Source of the DNA: Candidatus Marithrix sp. | Lineage (GTDB): Bacteria > Pseudomonadota > Gammaproteobacteria > Beggiatoales > Beggiatoaceae | DNA: 64,000 nt | Assembly: GCA_016744775.1 (NCBI GenBank) | Contig: JADGDS010000007.1 | Span: 118,290 to 182,289, forward strand | Reading direction: 5' to 3' | Shown here: in pieces, positions 7,825 through 16,644 of the stretch | Position numbering within the stretch: position 1 is the stretch's first letter | Layout: each line of letters opens with the position of its first letter | Notes under the pieces: generated by a model | Told to the model about the DNA's origin: nothing | The model's input: only the letters and a program-made list of their open reading frames with translations | Databases searched by the model: none | Position numbers and translations under genes: made by a program

Positions 7825-9123
7825 TTATATCCCCACTCTTTTTGATTGTAATGAATGAAATTTTTGATCCATCTTATACCTTTTTCTTAACTGCCTAAAT
7901 TTATCTATATCTTTATAACCAGCTTCAAACGTCTGTTTGCTCACTCGTACATCTTTGCTTAAATAAAACCGCCCATCATATTCCAAGACGATTTTATCCA
8001 ATTCATTCAATAATTCAAATAAACCGGGTTCTATTTTAAAATCTAAAGCTAGCGTATAACCTTCCATTGGGAAAGAGAGCCAATTTGAATTAGCTTTACC
8101 AAACAGTTTCAGAACCGCTAGAAATGAACCTTTACCTGATGCCGCTATTTTGCTAAGGATTTTTTCTAAACCGTCATAACTTTTGTCTAATGGTAATACA
8201 AATTGATACTGAGTAAAGCCATTCTTGCCGTATATGCGATTCCAATTAGCAATAGCATCAAGAGGATAGAAAAAACTATCAATACTCACTTTCTGTTCAG
8301 ATACCGATTTTCTAACTTTAGCATAATAGAGGCTATTAAAGGATTTCACCGTTAGATTGTTTAGCAGAAAAGATGGAAATTGGAACGGAATAGAAGCTTT
8401 ATTACGATTTATATAATCAAGATTACCATCATCAGCATGTTCACCCACCATCAGCAAACATCTGCCTAAACTATCACCTTTAGCCATACAATCAATCCAT
8501 GCAACCGAATAAGTATAATCTTTATACTGTTCAAATGCTTTAAAGGTATCTTGCAGATTTTTAGTTTTGATAGTAACTTGATTAATCATAGATGAGTTGA
8601 TAGCTTCAAGTTTTATTTTAGCATCAATAATAATACCAGTCAAACCCATACCACCACAAGTAGCTTGAAAAAGCTCAGGGTTCACAACATGGGAACAAGT
8701 AATTATTTCCCCATTTTCCAACATCATAGTAAATTCAATAATTGAATCACTAAAAGAACCTTTTACATGATGATTTTTTCCATGCACATCACTAGCAATC
8801 GCACCACCAACAGTAATCAGCTTAGTTCCCGGAGTCACAGAAACAAACCATCCTCTTGGAATAAAAGTTTCTAATATTTCTGAAAGCAATACACCAGCTT
8901 GACAATGCAAAATTCCAGTTTCCTGATCAAAGTCTAAAAAATAGTTATATGATCTAATATCAAGCTGATGCGCACTTAACGCGCTGTCACCATAACTTCG
9001 ACCATTTCCACGAGCAATAATATTATTATGTGGATCTAAAATATTTTTTAGTGCTTGCTGATGATCAAACTTATAAGCAATTGCATCTATATTTGGATAA
9101 TTGCCCCAACTTTGTAAAGCCAT
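7825..9123 (-). CDS. FAD-binding oxidoreductase, DprE1-like
   Basis: 432 residues. PCMH-type FAD domain with ARGNGRSYGDSALSAH near the N-terminus, PGTKLITVGGAIASDVHGKN for the ADP/FMN contacts, and a D-arabino-oxidase-type C-terminal domain. DprE1 oxidises decaprenylphosphoryl-ribose for arabinose supply in actinobacteria; proteobacterial homologs occur in glycolipid or polysaccharide clusters with an SDR partner, here at 4545-5255. I chose the ATG at 9123 because AGGAAAA precedes it and the protein then starts at the family N-terminus; a frame extending to 9345 would add 74 low-complexity residues. Confidence 0.88.
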   Translation of the reverse strand: MALQSWGNYPNIDAIAYKFDHQQALKNILDPHNNIIARGNGRSYGDSALSAHQLDIRSYNYFLDFDQETGILHCQAGVLLSEILETFIPRGWFVSVTPGTKLITVGGAIASDVHGKNHHVKGSFSDSIIEFTMMLENGEIITCSHVVNPELFQATCGGMGLTGIIIDAKIKLEAINSSMINQVTIKTKNLQDTFKAFEQYKDYTYSVAWIDCMAKGDSLGRCLLMVGEHADDGNLDYINRNKASIPFQFPSFLLNNLTVKSFNSLYYAKVRKSVSEQKVSIDSFFYPLDAIANWNRIYGKNGFTQYQFVLPLDKSYDGLEKILSKIAASGKGSFLAVLKLFGKANSNWLSFPMEGYTLALDFKIEPGLFELLNELDKIVLEYDGRFYLSKDVRVSKQTFEAGYKDIDKFRQLRKRYKMDQKFHSLQSKRVGI

Positions 9124-9409
9124 TTTTCCTTTCCTAATAATAAAATTAACTAATGAATTAATACAAATATTAATTGAGCAAAAATAAAAAATATATGTTC
9201 TAATGTAACCTTTTTTTCCCACAAAAAATATTGGTTTCATGAAGATTTCAAACATATCCCCAAAATTAACTAGGTAGGGGTAGTTGGGTAGGTACGACCT
9301 CATCTGCCTACCATTTAACCTTACCAGTTGTATTTCCTTTCCCAATTTTCCTAAAAATTTTTCATTATACTATATAATAGTTTACTTATTATTTATATGG
9401 AAACTTTAT

Positions 9410-11131
9410 ATGCTTTTAAAATTCAAAGATTTACCAGAAATAATTATCATTACTAGTTTAACTACTATTATTGGTATCTTAGCTGGATTTGGAGCTATTT
9501 TTACAGAATATTTAGTTGAAATAGTACATTATAGCTTTTTTGAACAGAAATTATGGGGTTTATTAGACTGGGCTGGTGATTATTACCTGATAATTATTCC
9601 GGCTATTGGTGGTCTTATCTTTGGTAGCATTATAATAAACTTTGCTCGTGATGCAAGAGGGCATGGTGTATCTGAAGTCTTAGAAGCAGTTGCAGTACGT
9701 GGTGGGCGCATCCCTCCAAAAGTCGGCATAGTTAAATCAATATCATCTGCTTTTTGTATTGGTACTGGCGGATCAGTAGGATTAGAGGGTCCAATTGCGC
9801 AAATTGGTGCCGCTATTGGTTCCAGCATTGGACAATTGTTTCACCTAACCGAGGAAAGAATTCGTCTTTTTCTAGCCTGTGGTGCAGGTGCCGGTATTGC
9901 AGCCACTTTCCATGCACCTATAACAGGATCTATCTTTGCCTTAGAAATAATTTTAGGTCATCTTGAAGCTCGCTATTTCAGCGCAGTGGTAATTTCAGCA
10001 GTAATTGCTGACACTATCGCCCAATTCTATAAAACCTCCGTTCTTACAGTGCCTATATATAACTTAGTGAGTTTTTGGGAACTATTTTTATATGCTATTT
10101 TAGGTGTAATAATAGCTTTGGGCGCGATGCTTTTTATTAAAGTTTTGCATAGCATGGAAGACTTTTGGGAAAAATTGCCAATTTCTGACTATTTAAAACC
10201 AGTTTTAGGTGGAGCCTTATTAGGCATTATTGGAATGATAGTATTTTTTCAAATTGATGGAACTCCACGTTTTTTTGGAATCGGCTATCAAAGTATTAAC
10301 AACGCGCTAAATGGCGAATTAGTAATTGAACTAATTTTTGCACTATTTGTCATAAAAATTTTTACTACCAGCTTAACTTTAGGTTCTGGCGGCTCAGGAG
10401 GAACTTTCACCCCCTCATTATTTATGGGCGCGATGTTAGGTGGTAGTTTTGGACATCTTGTCAATACATGGTTTCCAATGATGACTGCCCCAGTAGGTGC
10501 TTATGCTTTAGTAGGAATGGCAGCATTTTTTGCAGGAGCTGCTCATGCCCCCCTAACTTCTATCATATTAGCCGTTGAATTAACTGGTAATTATAATTTA
10601 ATTTTACCAATTATGTTAGCAACGGTTACTAGTACCTTAGTAACAAGCAGTATCCACCCTCATTCAATGTACACCATGAAATTAGCACAACGTGGGATTA
10701 AAATGAGAAGAAGCGCGGCGGGCAATGAATTGGACTTAATGGAAACTATAACTGTTGGTGAAACAATGAGAAAACAAGTTGAAACAGTATCACTAACAAT
10801 GTCATTAATGAAGTTAATGGAAAAATTCAATCAAAGTAATCATAGAGGATTTCCAGTAGTAAATGAAGATGACGAACTAATGGGAATAGTTAGTATAAAA
10901 GATTTAGATCATGCAATAGCATCAGGAAATATAAAAGGGCGAGCAGTATCAGAAATAGCAACTACAAATTTATTAACAGCCTATCCATATGAACCAATGC
11001 GAGTAGCATTACAACGTCTTGCACTACGTGATATTAGTCGTTTACCAGTAGTACAAGAAGAAGGATCACGAAAATTAGTAGGAATTCTACTAAGAAAAGA
11101 TATAATTAAAAGCTATCTTGAGAATAAGTAA
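9410..11131 (+). CDS. ClC-family chloride channel/antiporter with C-terminal CBS pair
   Basis: 573 residues. About ten membrane helices in the ClC arrangement with the selectivity motifs GTGGSVGLEGPIAQIGAA (GxxGPxxx type) and LTLGSGGSGGTFTPSLFMGA. Two CBS domains follow (starting about MRKQVETVSLTMSLMKLM and AVSEIATTNLLTAYPYEPM), which usually bind adenine nucleotides and gate the channel. In the EGP motif the gating glutamate position is conserved (GLEGP). The ATG at 9410 is preferred: an upstream in-frame ATG at 9284 would overlap the region upstream of the flavoprotein gene and adds an unrelated N-terminus. Likely role: chloride/proton exchange or pH and osmotic balance. Confidence 0.94.
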   Translation: MLLKFKDLPEIIIITSLTTIIGILAGFGAIFTEYLVEIVHYSFFEQKLWGLLDWAGDYYLIIIPAIGGLIFGSIIINFARDARGHGVSEVLEAVAVRGGRIPPKVGIVKSISSAFCIGTGGSVGLEGPIAQIGAAIGSSIGQLFHLTEERIRLFLACGAGAGIAATFHAPITGSIFALEIILGHLEARYFSAVVISAVIADTIAQFYKTSVLTVPIYNLVSFWELFLYAILGVIIALGAMLFIKVLHSMEDFWEKLPISDYLKPVLGGALLGIIGMIVFFQIDGTPRFFGIGYQSINNALNGELVIELIFALFVIKIFTTSLTLGSGGSGGTFTPSLFMGAMLGGSFGHLVNTWFPMMTAPVGAYALVGMAAFFAGAAHAPLTSIILAVELTGNYNLILPIMLATVTSTLVTSSIHPHSMYTMKLAQRGIKMRRSAAGNELDLMETITVGETMRKQVETVSLTMSLMKLMEKFNQSNHRGFPVVNEDDELMGIVSIKDLDHAIASGNIKGRAVSEIATTNLLTAYPYEPMRVALQRLALRDISRLPVVQEEGSRKLVGILLRKDIIKSYLENK

Positions 11132-11137
11132 AAATTA

Positions 11138-13861
11138 TTAATATTGAGAACAAGTTTTCTGATAAGCCTGATCAGGAAAATAATGATTCCATTCAGTTTG
11201 TGTTAGATTTCTGCCAACCTTATCACATGCAATATTTAACCATGATTGCGGATTCAGATTCCAAACTCTAACCCTATTATCCTTACTGCCAACAGCAATG
11301 TTATTGTTATCGGGGCTAAAGGCAACACTAAGAGCCGCACTTCTTCCAATTAAAGATTTAGCGGCGGCAGGTAACTGAGTCTTAACATCCCAGAATCTCA
11401 CAGTTTTATCATAACTAGCACTAGCTAATGTTTTACCATCAGGGCGAAAAGCTACAGCCCTAATCCACTTAGTATGCCCTGTTATTGGTTTTCCTATTGG
11501 CTCCCTAGTTTCCGCATCCCATAATATAATAGTCTGATCATCACTAGCACTAGCCAATGTTTTACCATCAGGGCTAAATGCTACATCATTAACATCCTTT
11601 GAATGTTGAGTCATAGGATCTCCAATAGGCTGTAGATTTTCTATATCCCAAAGTCTTAAGGTTTTATCAACACTGCCACTAACTAATTTCTTACTATCGG
11701 GGCTAAAAGCGAGACTCTTCACAGCTTTCTTATGTTGTGTAAATCTTCCTAATTCAGACATAGTTTCAGCATTCCAAATAATGATATTAGTATCATAACT
11801 ACCACTAGCTAAATACTTACCATTTGGACTAAAAGCTAAAGCCCAAACTTGAAAATCATGGCTTTTCAATGAAGAACCGATTGATTTAAAAGTTGTTGTA
11901 TCCCATAACATAATAGTACTATCTTTACCTCCAGTAGCAATTATTTTACCATTGGGGCTAAATGCTACACTTAGAACATCACCACGATGCTGAGTTAATT
12001 TTCCAACTTCTGTTTGAGTATTTAAATCCCAAATCCTCACAGTTCCATCTTTACTAGCACTAGCAAGTAAATTGTTATTTGGACTAAATGCAATACTTAA
12101 AACTGAGCCTCTATGCCCTGTGAAAGTATGTTCAAGCGGAACTAATTTGTTTAAAACATAATTTAAATTTTGTTGAGTTTTATTTGCATTAAATATATGT
12201 ACAGATTGTACCGCTAACAATAAAGCTCTTTCTAATTCATCTTTTATACCTGCCTTAGATTTAGCAATTAATACAGCTTGTGAGCTTAATTGAAGAGCCT
12301 GTGCATGTTCGCGTAGTTCTTTAGCCTCTTGTTGCCCTTTTGTAGCATCTACTAAACGAGTTTTTAATTCTTTTATTTCTTCACTCAGTTTTGTATTTTC
12401 TGCTACTATTGTTGACGTTTCTTGATAGGATCCCAACCATAAACCTAGAATTATTATTAATAATACAAATAAAAATGCCATTCCTTGTTTTGAAGCGCGT
12501 AATTTTGAATCCTTAATCTTTAATTCAGCTTGTGCGCGTACATTTAAACTTTTCTTAATAAAAATTCTTTCAGAAGAATTTAATCTATCACCTTCTCTTT
12601 TTAAATATTCTTCTGCTGCTGCTAACTTAGGTCCTCGTAATAAACCAGTATTTTTTTTACGTGCTTGTGTCCATGACTCCACTGCTTGTTCTAAAGTTTC
12701 GCGCCATAAATAGAAATGACGTTCTTCATCTACCCACTGCTTTAAAATAGTCCAATGATAAATAAGGTTATCATGTATTAATGTAACAGTTGCTTGCCCT
12801 ATTGATTCCTTATTTTCTATAACTAATAAATTAGCATCAGCTAATGGTTTTACTACTTGTTCCCAATCATCATCACTGATTTTATCACGAGTTAATATTT
12901 GACTGGTATTTTCTGTAGTTATACCCGGAATTATTAATTGAATAAAGAGACGACGTACTTTCTTTTGTTGTTCTAAAGTTTCAAAACTATCAAAAATGCT
13001 ATCAGCATTTTTAGATAAACATTTATTAATACAATTCATTGCCTCATAATTTGCTTGAGTCAATAAATTATCACTTTGCTGATTCCATAACATGGTTAAA
13101 GCAAATTCTATTTGCGATAAACCTAGCTTATTTTGCTTGATTTCTTTTACAAGTCTATCAGTGAGTTCTGAAGTAAATTTAACACCTAAGTTATGTGCTG
13201 GGGTTTCAATAACTTGCCTTAATTTATATTCCTCAGCTATAGGAGTTAAAATTTTACTTGGATTACGATCAATTTCTAGCGATAAAGGTCCATAATCTAA
13301 AGCTTTTTTCAGAAAGTCAGTGCGTATTGAAATTAGCAAAGTGACTGGAATAATAGTTTTATCTATATCCAATAAACTATCAATAAAACGATGTTGTAAT
13401 TCTGGATTGGAATTTAAATAATATAATTGTTCAAAATCATCAATTATAAGTAATAAACGCTTTTTCTGTTTGATAACACGTTGTACAAGATGAGAAAGTT
13501 TTAATGTATTATTTTGAATACCGATAACAAAATTATTAGCTTCCTCAGTTTTATCTTCAAACTCATTAGGATTTAATTGATCAATTAAGGCATATACAAG
13601 TTCATTGAATGGATTATGTTGAGGAGAACATTGAACAACTGTTAATGAATCATCTTTACCTAAACGTGGAATTAACCCCGCATTAATTAAAGACGTTTTG
13701 CCACAACCGCTAGCGGCAACTAAACTCACAAAACTATTATTTTCTACTGCTGTTAATAATTCTTCAACTTCTTTTTCACGTCCAAAAAAGTTAGCAGCAT
13801 CTTGTTCACGAAAGGCAGATAAACCTCGGTAAGGATTATCCTTAATATCTTTATTTATCAT
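11138..13861 (-). CDS. nSTAND1-type NTPase with membrane helix and seven WD40 repeats
   Basis: 907 residues. It starts with the nSTAND1 opening NPYRGLSAFREQDAANFFGR, Walker A AASGCGKTSL (about 49-58), and Walker B LLLIIDDFEQLY, which carries DD rather than DE. A winged-helix/arm region follows to ~450, then one membrane helix near 461-480 (FLFVLLIIILGLWLGS), a coiled coil and seven WD40 blades (GHRGSVLSIAFSPN, QHRGDVLSVAFSPN and so on; the last is divergent). STAND proteins oligomerise on ligand recognition and trigger an effector. No N-terminal effector domain is present, so the partner must be separate. It sits alone between clcA-like and recG genes. Defence, apoptosis-like or signalling roles are all possible. 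Confidence 0.9.
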   Translation of the reverse strand: MINKDIKDNPYRGLSAFREQDAANFFGREKEVEELLTAVENNSFVSLVAASGCGKTSLINAGLIPRLGKDDSLTVVQCSPQHNPFNELVYALIDQLNPNEFEDKTEEANNFVIGIQNNTLKLSHLVQRVIKQKKRLLLIIDDFEQLYYLNSNPELQHRFIDSLLDIDKTIIPVTLLISIRTDFLKKALDYGPLSLEIDRNPSKILTPIAEEYKLRQVIETPAHNLGVKFTSELTDRLVKEIKQNKLGLSQIEFALTMLWNQQSDNLLTQANYEAMNCINKCLSKNADSIFDSFETLEQQKKVRRLFIQLIIPGITTENTSQILTRDKISDDDWEQVVKPLADANLLVIENKESIGQATVTLIHDNLIYHWTILKQWVDEERHFYLWRETLEQAVESWTQARKKNTGLLRGPKLAAAEEYLKREGDRLNSSERIFIKKSLNVRAQAELKIKDSKLRASKQGMAFLFVLLIIILGLWLGSYQETSTIVAENTKLSEEIKELKTRLVDATKGQQEAKELREHAQALQLSSQAVLIAKSKAGIKDELERALLLAVQSVHIFNANKTQQNLNYVLNKLVPLEHTFTGHRGSVLSIAFSPNNNLLASASKDGTVRIWDLNTQTEVGKLTQHRGDVLSVAFSPNGKIIATGGKDSTIMLWDTTTFKSIGSSLKSHDFQVWALAFSPNGKYLASGSYDTNIIIWNAETMSELGRFTQHKKAVKSLAFSPDSKKLVSGSVDKTLRLWDIENLQPIGDPMTQHSKDVNDVAFSPDGKTLASASDDQTIILWDAETREPIGKPITGHTKWIRAVAFRPDGKTLASASYDKTVRFWDVKTQLPAAAKSLIGRSAALSVAFSPDNNNIAVGSKDNRVRVWNLNPQSWLNIACDKVGRNLTQTEWNHYFPDQAYQKTCSQY

Positions 13862-13902
13862 TATTTATTCCCGAAAAAATTAACACGTATAGTATATAGT
13901 AT

Positions 13903-15963
13903 TTATACCTCACCATAATGCAAACTTTCTTTGATCCAACGTCCTATTAAAGCTTGACAATTATCAGGATATTGTTGAAATAATAGCTTTCCTAATTTTA
14001 AAATTTCAACTAATAAAGCCTGATCACGTTGTAAATCTGCAACACGTAAATTCATCAAACCTTTTTGCCGGGTGCCTAAAACATCCCCCGGCCCACGTAA
14101 ATCTAAATCATGTTGTGCAATTACAAATCCATCATTATTATCGCGTATAATCGCTAAACGTGATTTTGCAACTTCAGATAAAGGTAATTGATACAATAAA
14201 ACACAATAACTTTGTAACATACCCCTACCTACACGCCCTCTTAACTGATGTAATTGTGCTAAACCTAAACGTTCTGGATTTTCAATTATCATCAAACTGG
14301 CATTAGGAACATCAACACCTACTTCAATCACAGTGGTTGCAACTAATAATTGAATTTCTTGTGCCTGAAAAGCTGCCATTACGTTTTCTTTTTCTTTCGC
14401 TTTCATCCGCCCATGCACTAAAGCAATATTTAAATCAGGTAAAAATGCCTGTAATTGTGCGGCAGTTTCGCTAGCAGCTTGACATTGTCTGCTTTCAGAC
14501 TCTTCAATTAAAGTACACACCCAATAGGCTTGACGACCTTCAAGTTGACAAACATGCTTAATACGTGCCACTATCTCATCACGACGAGTATTAGGAATAA
14601 TAACAGTTTTAATTGGATTACGCCCCGGCGGCAATTCATCAATCACCGAAGTTTCCAAATCCGCATAAGCAGTCATAGCCAAAGTACGAGGAATTGGAGT
14701 TGCAGTCATAATCAATTGGTGAGGATAAATACCTTTTTCACTACCTTTATTACGTAAAGCCAGACGCTGATGTACACCAAAACGATGTTGCTCATCAACA
14801 ATAATTAAAGCTAATTTGGCAAATTCAACTTGTTTTTGAAATAAAGCATGTGTACCAACAACTAATGATGCTTTGCCACTACTAATTAATTCTAATGTCT
14901 GTTCACGTTTTTTCTTAGTTAAATTACCAGTTAGCCAAGTTACCTCAATATCTAAAGGTATAAACCACTCTGAAAATATGCGTTTATGCTGTTCAGATAA
15001 TAACTCAGTCGGTGCCATTATTGCTACTTGATAACCAGATTCAATTGCTTGTAAAGCACCTAGTGCTGCAACAATGGTTTTACCTGAACCTACATCACCT
15101 TGTAACAAACGTTGCATTGGATAAGTAGCACACAAATCAGTTGCAATTTCTTGCCAAACTTTTTCTTGAGCGGCAGTAAGTTTAAATGCCAATTTAGATA
15201 ATAAAGCTTTAGCTAATTTACCATTATTTTTTAATCGTGGTGCTTTATGACTACGATTAGTTTTTCTTAATCTATATAGGCTTAAATGATGTGCCAATAA
15301 TTCTTCAAATGCTATACGCTGTATAGCTGGATGCTCACCAGTCTGTAATTCTTCAATAGAAATATCAGAACTTGGATGATGTAAAATCTGTAAAGCATCT
15401 TTTAATGGCAACAAATTGAATTGATTTAATAGTTTTGATGGAATATAATCAACTATTTTTTCAGACTTAAAAATTTGATTAATTAATGTATGGAATAAAG
15501 ATTGATTTAAATGACTATTACTTCTATATATAGCAGTCAAATGTTTTTCTTGTAAACTATTTGAATTAGAATCAATTTCTTCATACTGCGGATGTACAAG
15601 TTCCAAGCCATGATATGCTTGACGCACTTCACCAAAACAACAAAGACGGATACCCGGTTTGAATTTATCTTGTAATCCCGGGTAAACATTAAAAAAACGT
15701 AATGTAATCGTATTATCGCCATCACTTAAAATACAAATAAGTGAACGTTTACGACTAATTTTCACCTCAGTAGATTGGATTACAGCTTCAATTAATACAT
15801 GTTCTCCAACTTTTAAGTCTGATAAAGGCTTAATTTGTGTACGGTCTTCATAGCGTAATGGTAGATGAAATAGCAGATCTTCGACGGTATAAATGTTAAG
15901 ACGTGCTAATTGTTCAGCTACTAATTCGCTGACACCGTCTAAGTTTGTTATTGGTGTCATCAT
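13903..15963 (-). CDS. recG: ATP-dependent DNA helicase RecG
   Basis: 686 residues. N-terminal wedge/OB domain (LPLRYEDRTQIKPLSDL, QSTEVKISRKRS), superfamily 2 helicase core with Walker A LLQGDVGSGKT, DEQH box (IIVDEQHRFGV), TATPIPRTLA motif III, and the TRG-like C-terminal motif region around GLMNLRVADL. RecG remodels stalled forks and branched intermediates. ridA lies immediately upstream (5-nt gap), a common gammaproteobacterial arrangement together with the divergent rpoZ-spoT operon. Confidence 0.97.
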   Translation of the reverse strand: MMTPITNLDGVSELVAEQLARLNIYTVEDLLFHLPLRYEDRTQIKPLSDLKVGEHVLIEAVIQSTEVKISRKRSLICILSDGDNTITLRFFNVYPGLQDKFKPGIRLCCFGEVRQAYHGLELVHPQYEEIDSNSNSLQEKHLTAIYRSNSHLNQSLFHTLINQIFKSEKIVDYIPSKLLNQFNLLPLKDALQILHHPSSDISIEELQTGEHPAIQRIAFEELLAHHLSLYRLRKTNRSHKAPRLKNNGKLAKALLSKLAFKLTAAQEKVWQEIATDLCATYPMQRLLQGDVGSGKTIVAALGALQAIESGYQVAIMAPTELLSEQHKRIFSEWFIPLDIEVTWLTGNLTKKKREQTLELISSGKASLVVGTHALFQKQVEFAKLALIIVDEQHRFGVHQRLALRNKGSEKGIYPHQLIMTATPIPRTLAMTAYADLETSVIDELPPGRNPIKTVIIPNTRRDEIVARIKHVCQLEGRQAYWVCTLIEESESRQCQAASETAAQLQAFLPDLNIALVHGRMKAKEKENVMAAFQAQEIQLLVATTVIEVGVDVPNASLMIIENPERLGLAQLHQLRGRVGRGMLQSYCVLLYQLPLSEVAKSRLAIIRDNNDGFVIAQHDLDLRGPGDVLGTRQKGLMNLRVADLQRDQALLVEILKLGKLLFQQYPDNCQALIGRWIKESLHYGEV

Positions 15964-15968
15964 GATAC

Positions 15969-16352
15969 TTAATTTAAAATTAAAATTGCATCCATTTCCA
16001 CGTCAGCAGCTTTAGGTAAGGCAGCAACACCAATTGCAGCTCGTGCAGGATAAGGTTGTTGCCAATATTCTGCCATAATTTCATTAACTAATGTAAAATT
16101 ATTTAAATCAGTTAAAAATATATTAAGCTTAACGATATTATTTAAATCACCACCTGCTGCTTGAGCAACGGCTCGTAGATTGGTAAATACTTGATGTATT
16201 TGTGCAGCCATATCGCCGCTATTTAAAGTCATAGTTTCTGGCACTAAAGGAATTTGTCCAGATAAATAAACAGTATTATCTACTTTTACAGCTTGAGAAT
16301 ATGTACCAATAGCTTGTGGTGCATTAGAAGTATTAATAACTTCGTAAGACAT
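15969..16352 (-). CDS. ridA: RidA/YjgF-family enamine/imine deaminase
   Basis: 127 residues, normal size. Begins with [17 protein letters not shown] and contains the conserved [10 protein letters not shown], the catalytic arginine segment [22 protein letters not shown]. RidA trimers hydrolyse 2-aminoacrylate released by PLP-dependent enzymes. It is co-directional with recG and divergent from rpoZ, whose start is 66 nt away, so both promoters lie in that gap. Confidence 0.96.
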   Translation of the reverse strand: MSYEVINTSNAPQAIGTYSQAVKVDNTVYLSGQIPLVPETMTLNSGDMAAQIHQVFTNLRAVAQAAGGDLNNIVKLNIFLTDLNNFTLVNEIMAEYWQQPYPARAAIGVAALPKAADVEMDAILILN

Positions 16353-16418
16353 AAATTACCCCATATCTAATTAAATTAAATAGTATTATATACTAACTTC
16401 CAAAAGAGAGAAACAAAC

Positions 16419-16640
16419 ATGGCACGTATCACTGTAGAAGATTGTTTAAATCATGTCGATAACCGTTTTAATTTAGTATTATTAGCGAGTAAACGCGCTC
16501 GTCAAATTGCTAATGGTGCTATTCCTTTAGTAGCTCCTGAAAATGATAAACCAACTCTAATTGCCTTAAGAGAAATTGAAGCTGGTAAAATCACACCGGA
16601 TAATATTGAAAAAATTACTCAAAAACAAATGAATAATTGA
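16419..16640 (+). CDS. rpoZ: RNA polymerase omega subunit
   Basis: 73 residues. [29 protein letters not shown] is the omega core that wraps the beta-prime C-terminus. It is shorter than the E. coli protein (91) and lacks most of the C-terminal tail, as in many relatives. AGAGAG precedes the ATG. spoT follows after 4 nt. Omega is the usual first gene of the rpoZ-spoT operon. Confidence 0.96.
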   Translation: MARITVEDCLNHVDNRFNLVLLASKRARQIANGAIPLVAPENDKPTLIALREIEAGKITPDNIEKITQKQMNN

Positions 16641-16644
16641 CATT

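Noticed and set aside
9124..9345. Longer N-terminus for the DprE1-like protein
   Set aside because: Low-complexity sequence, no ribosome site, and it would overlap the region upstream of the ClC gene; AGGAAAA precedes the ATG at 9123.
9284..9409. Longer N-terminus for the ClC protein
   Set aside because: 42 extra residues unlike the family; better start at 9410.
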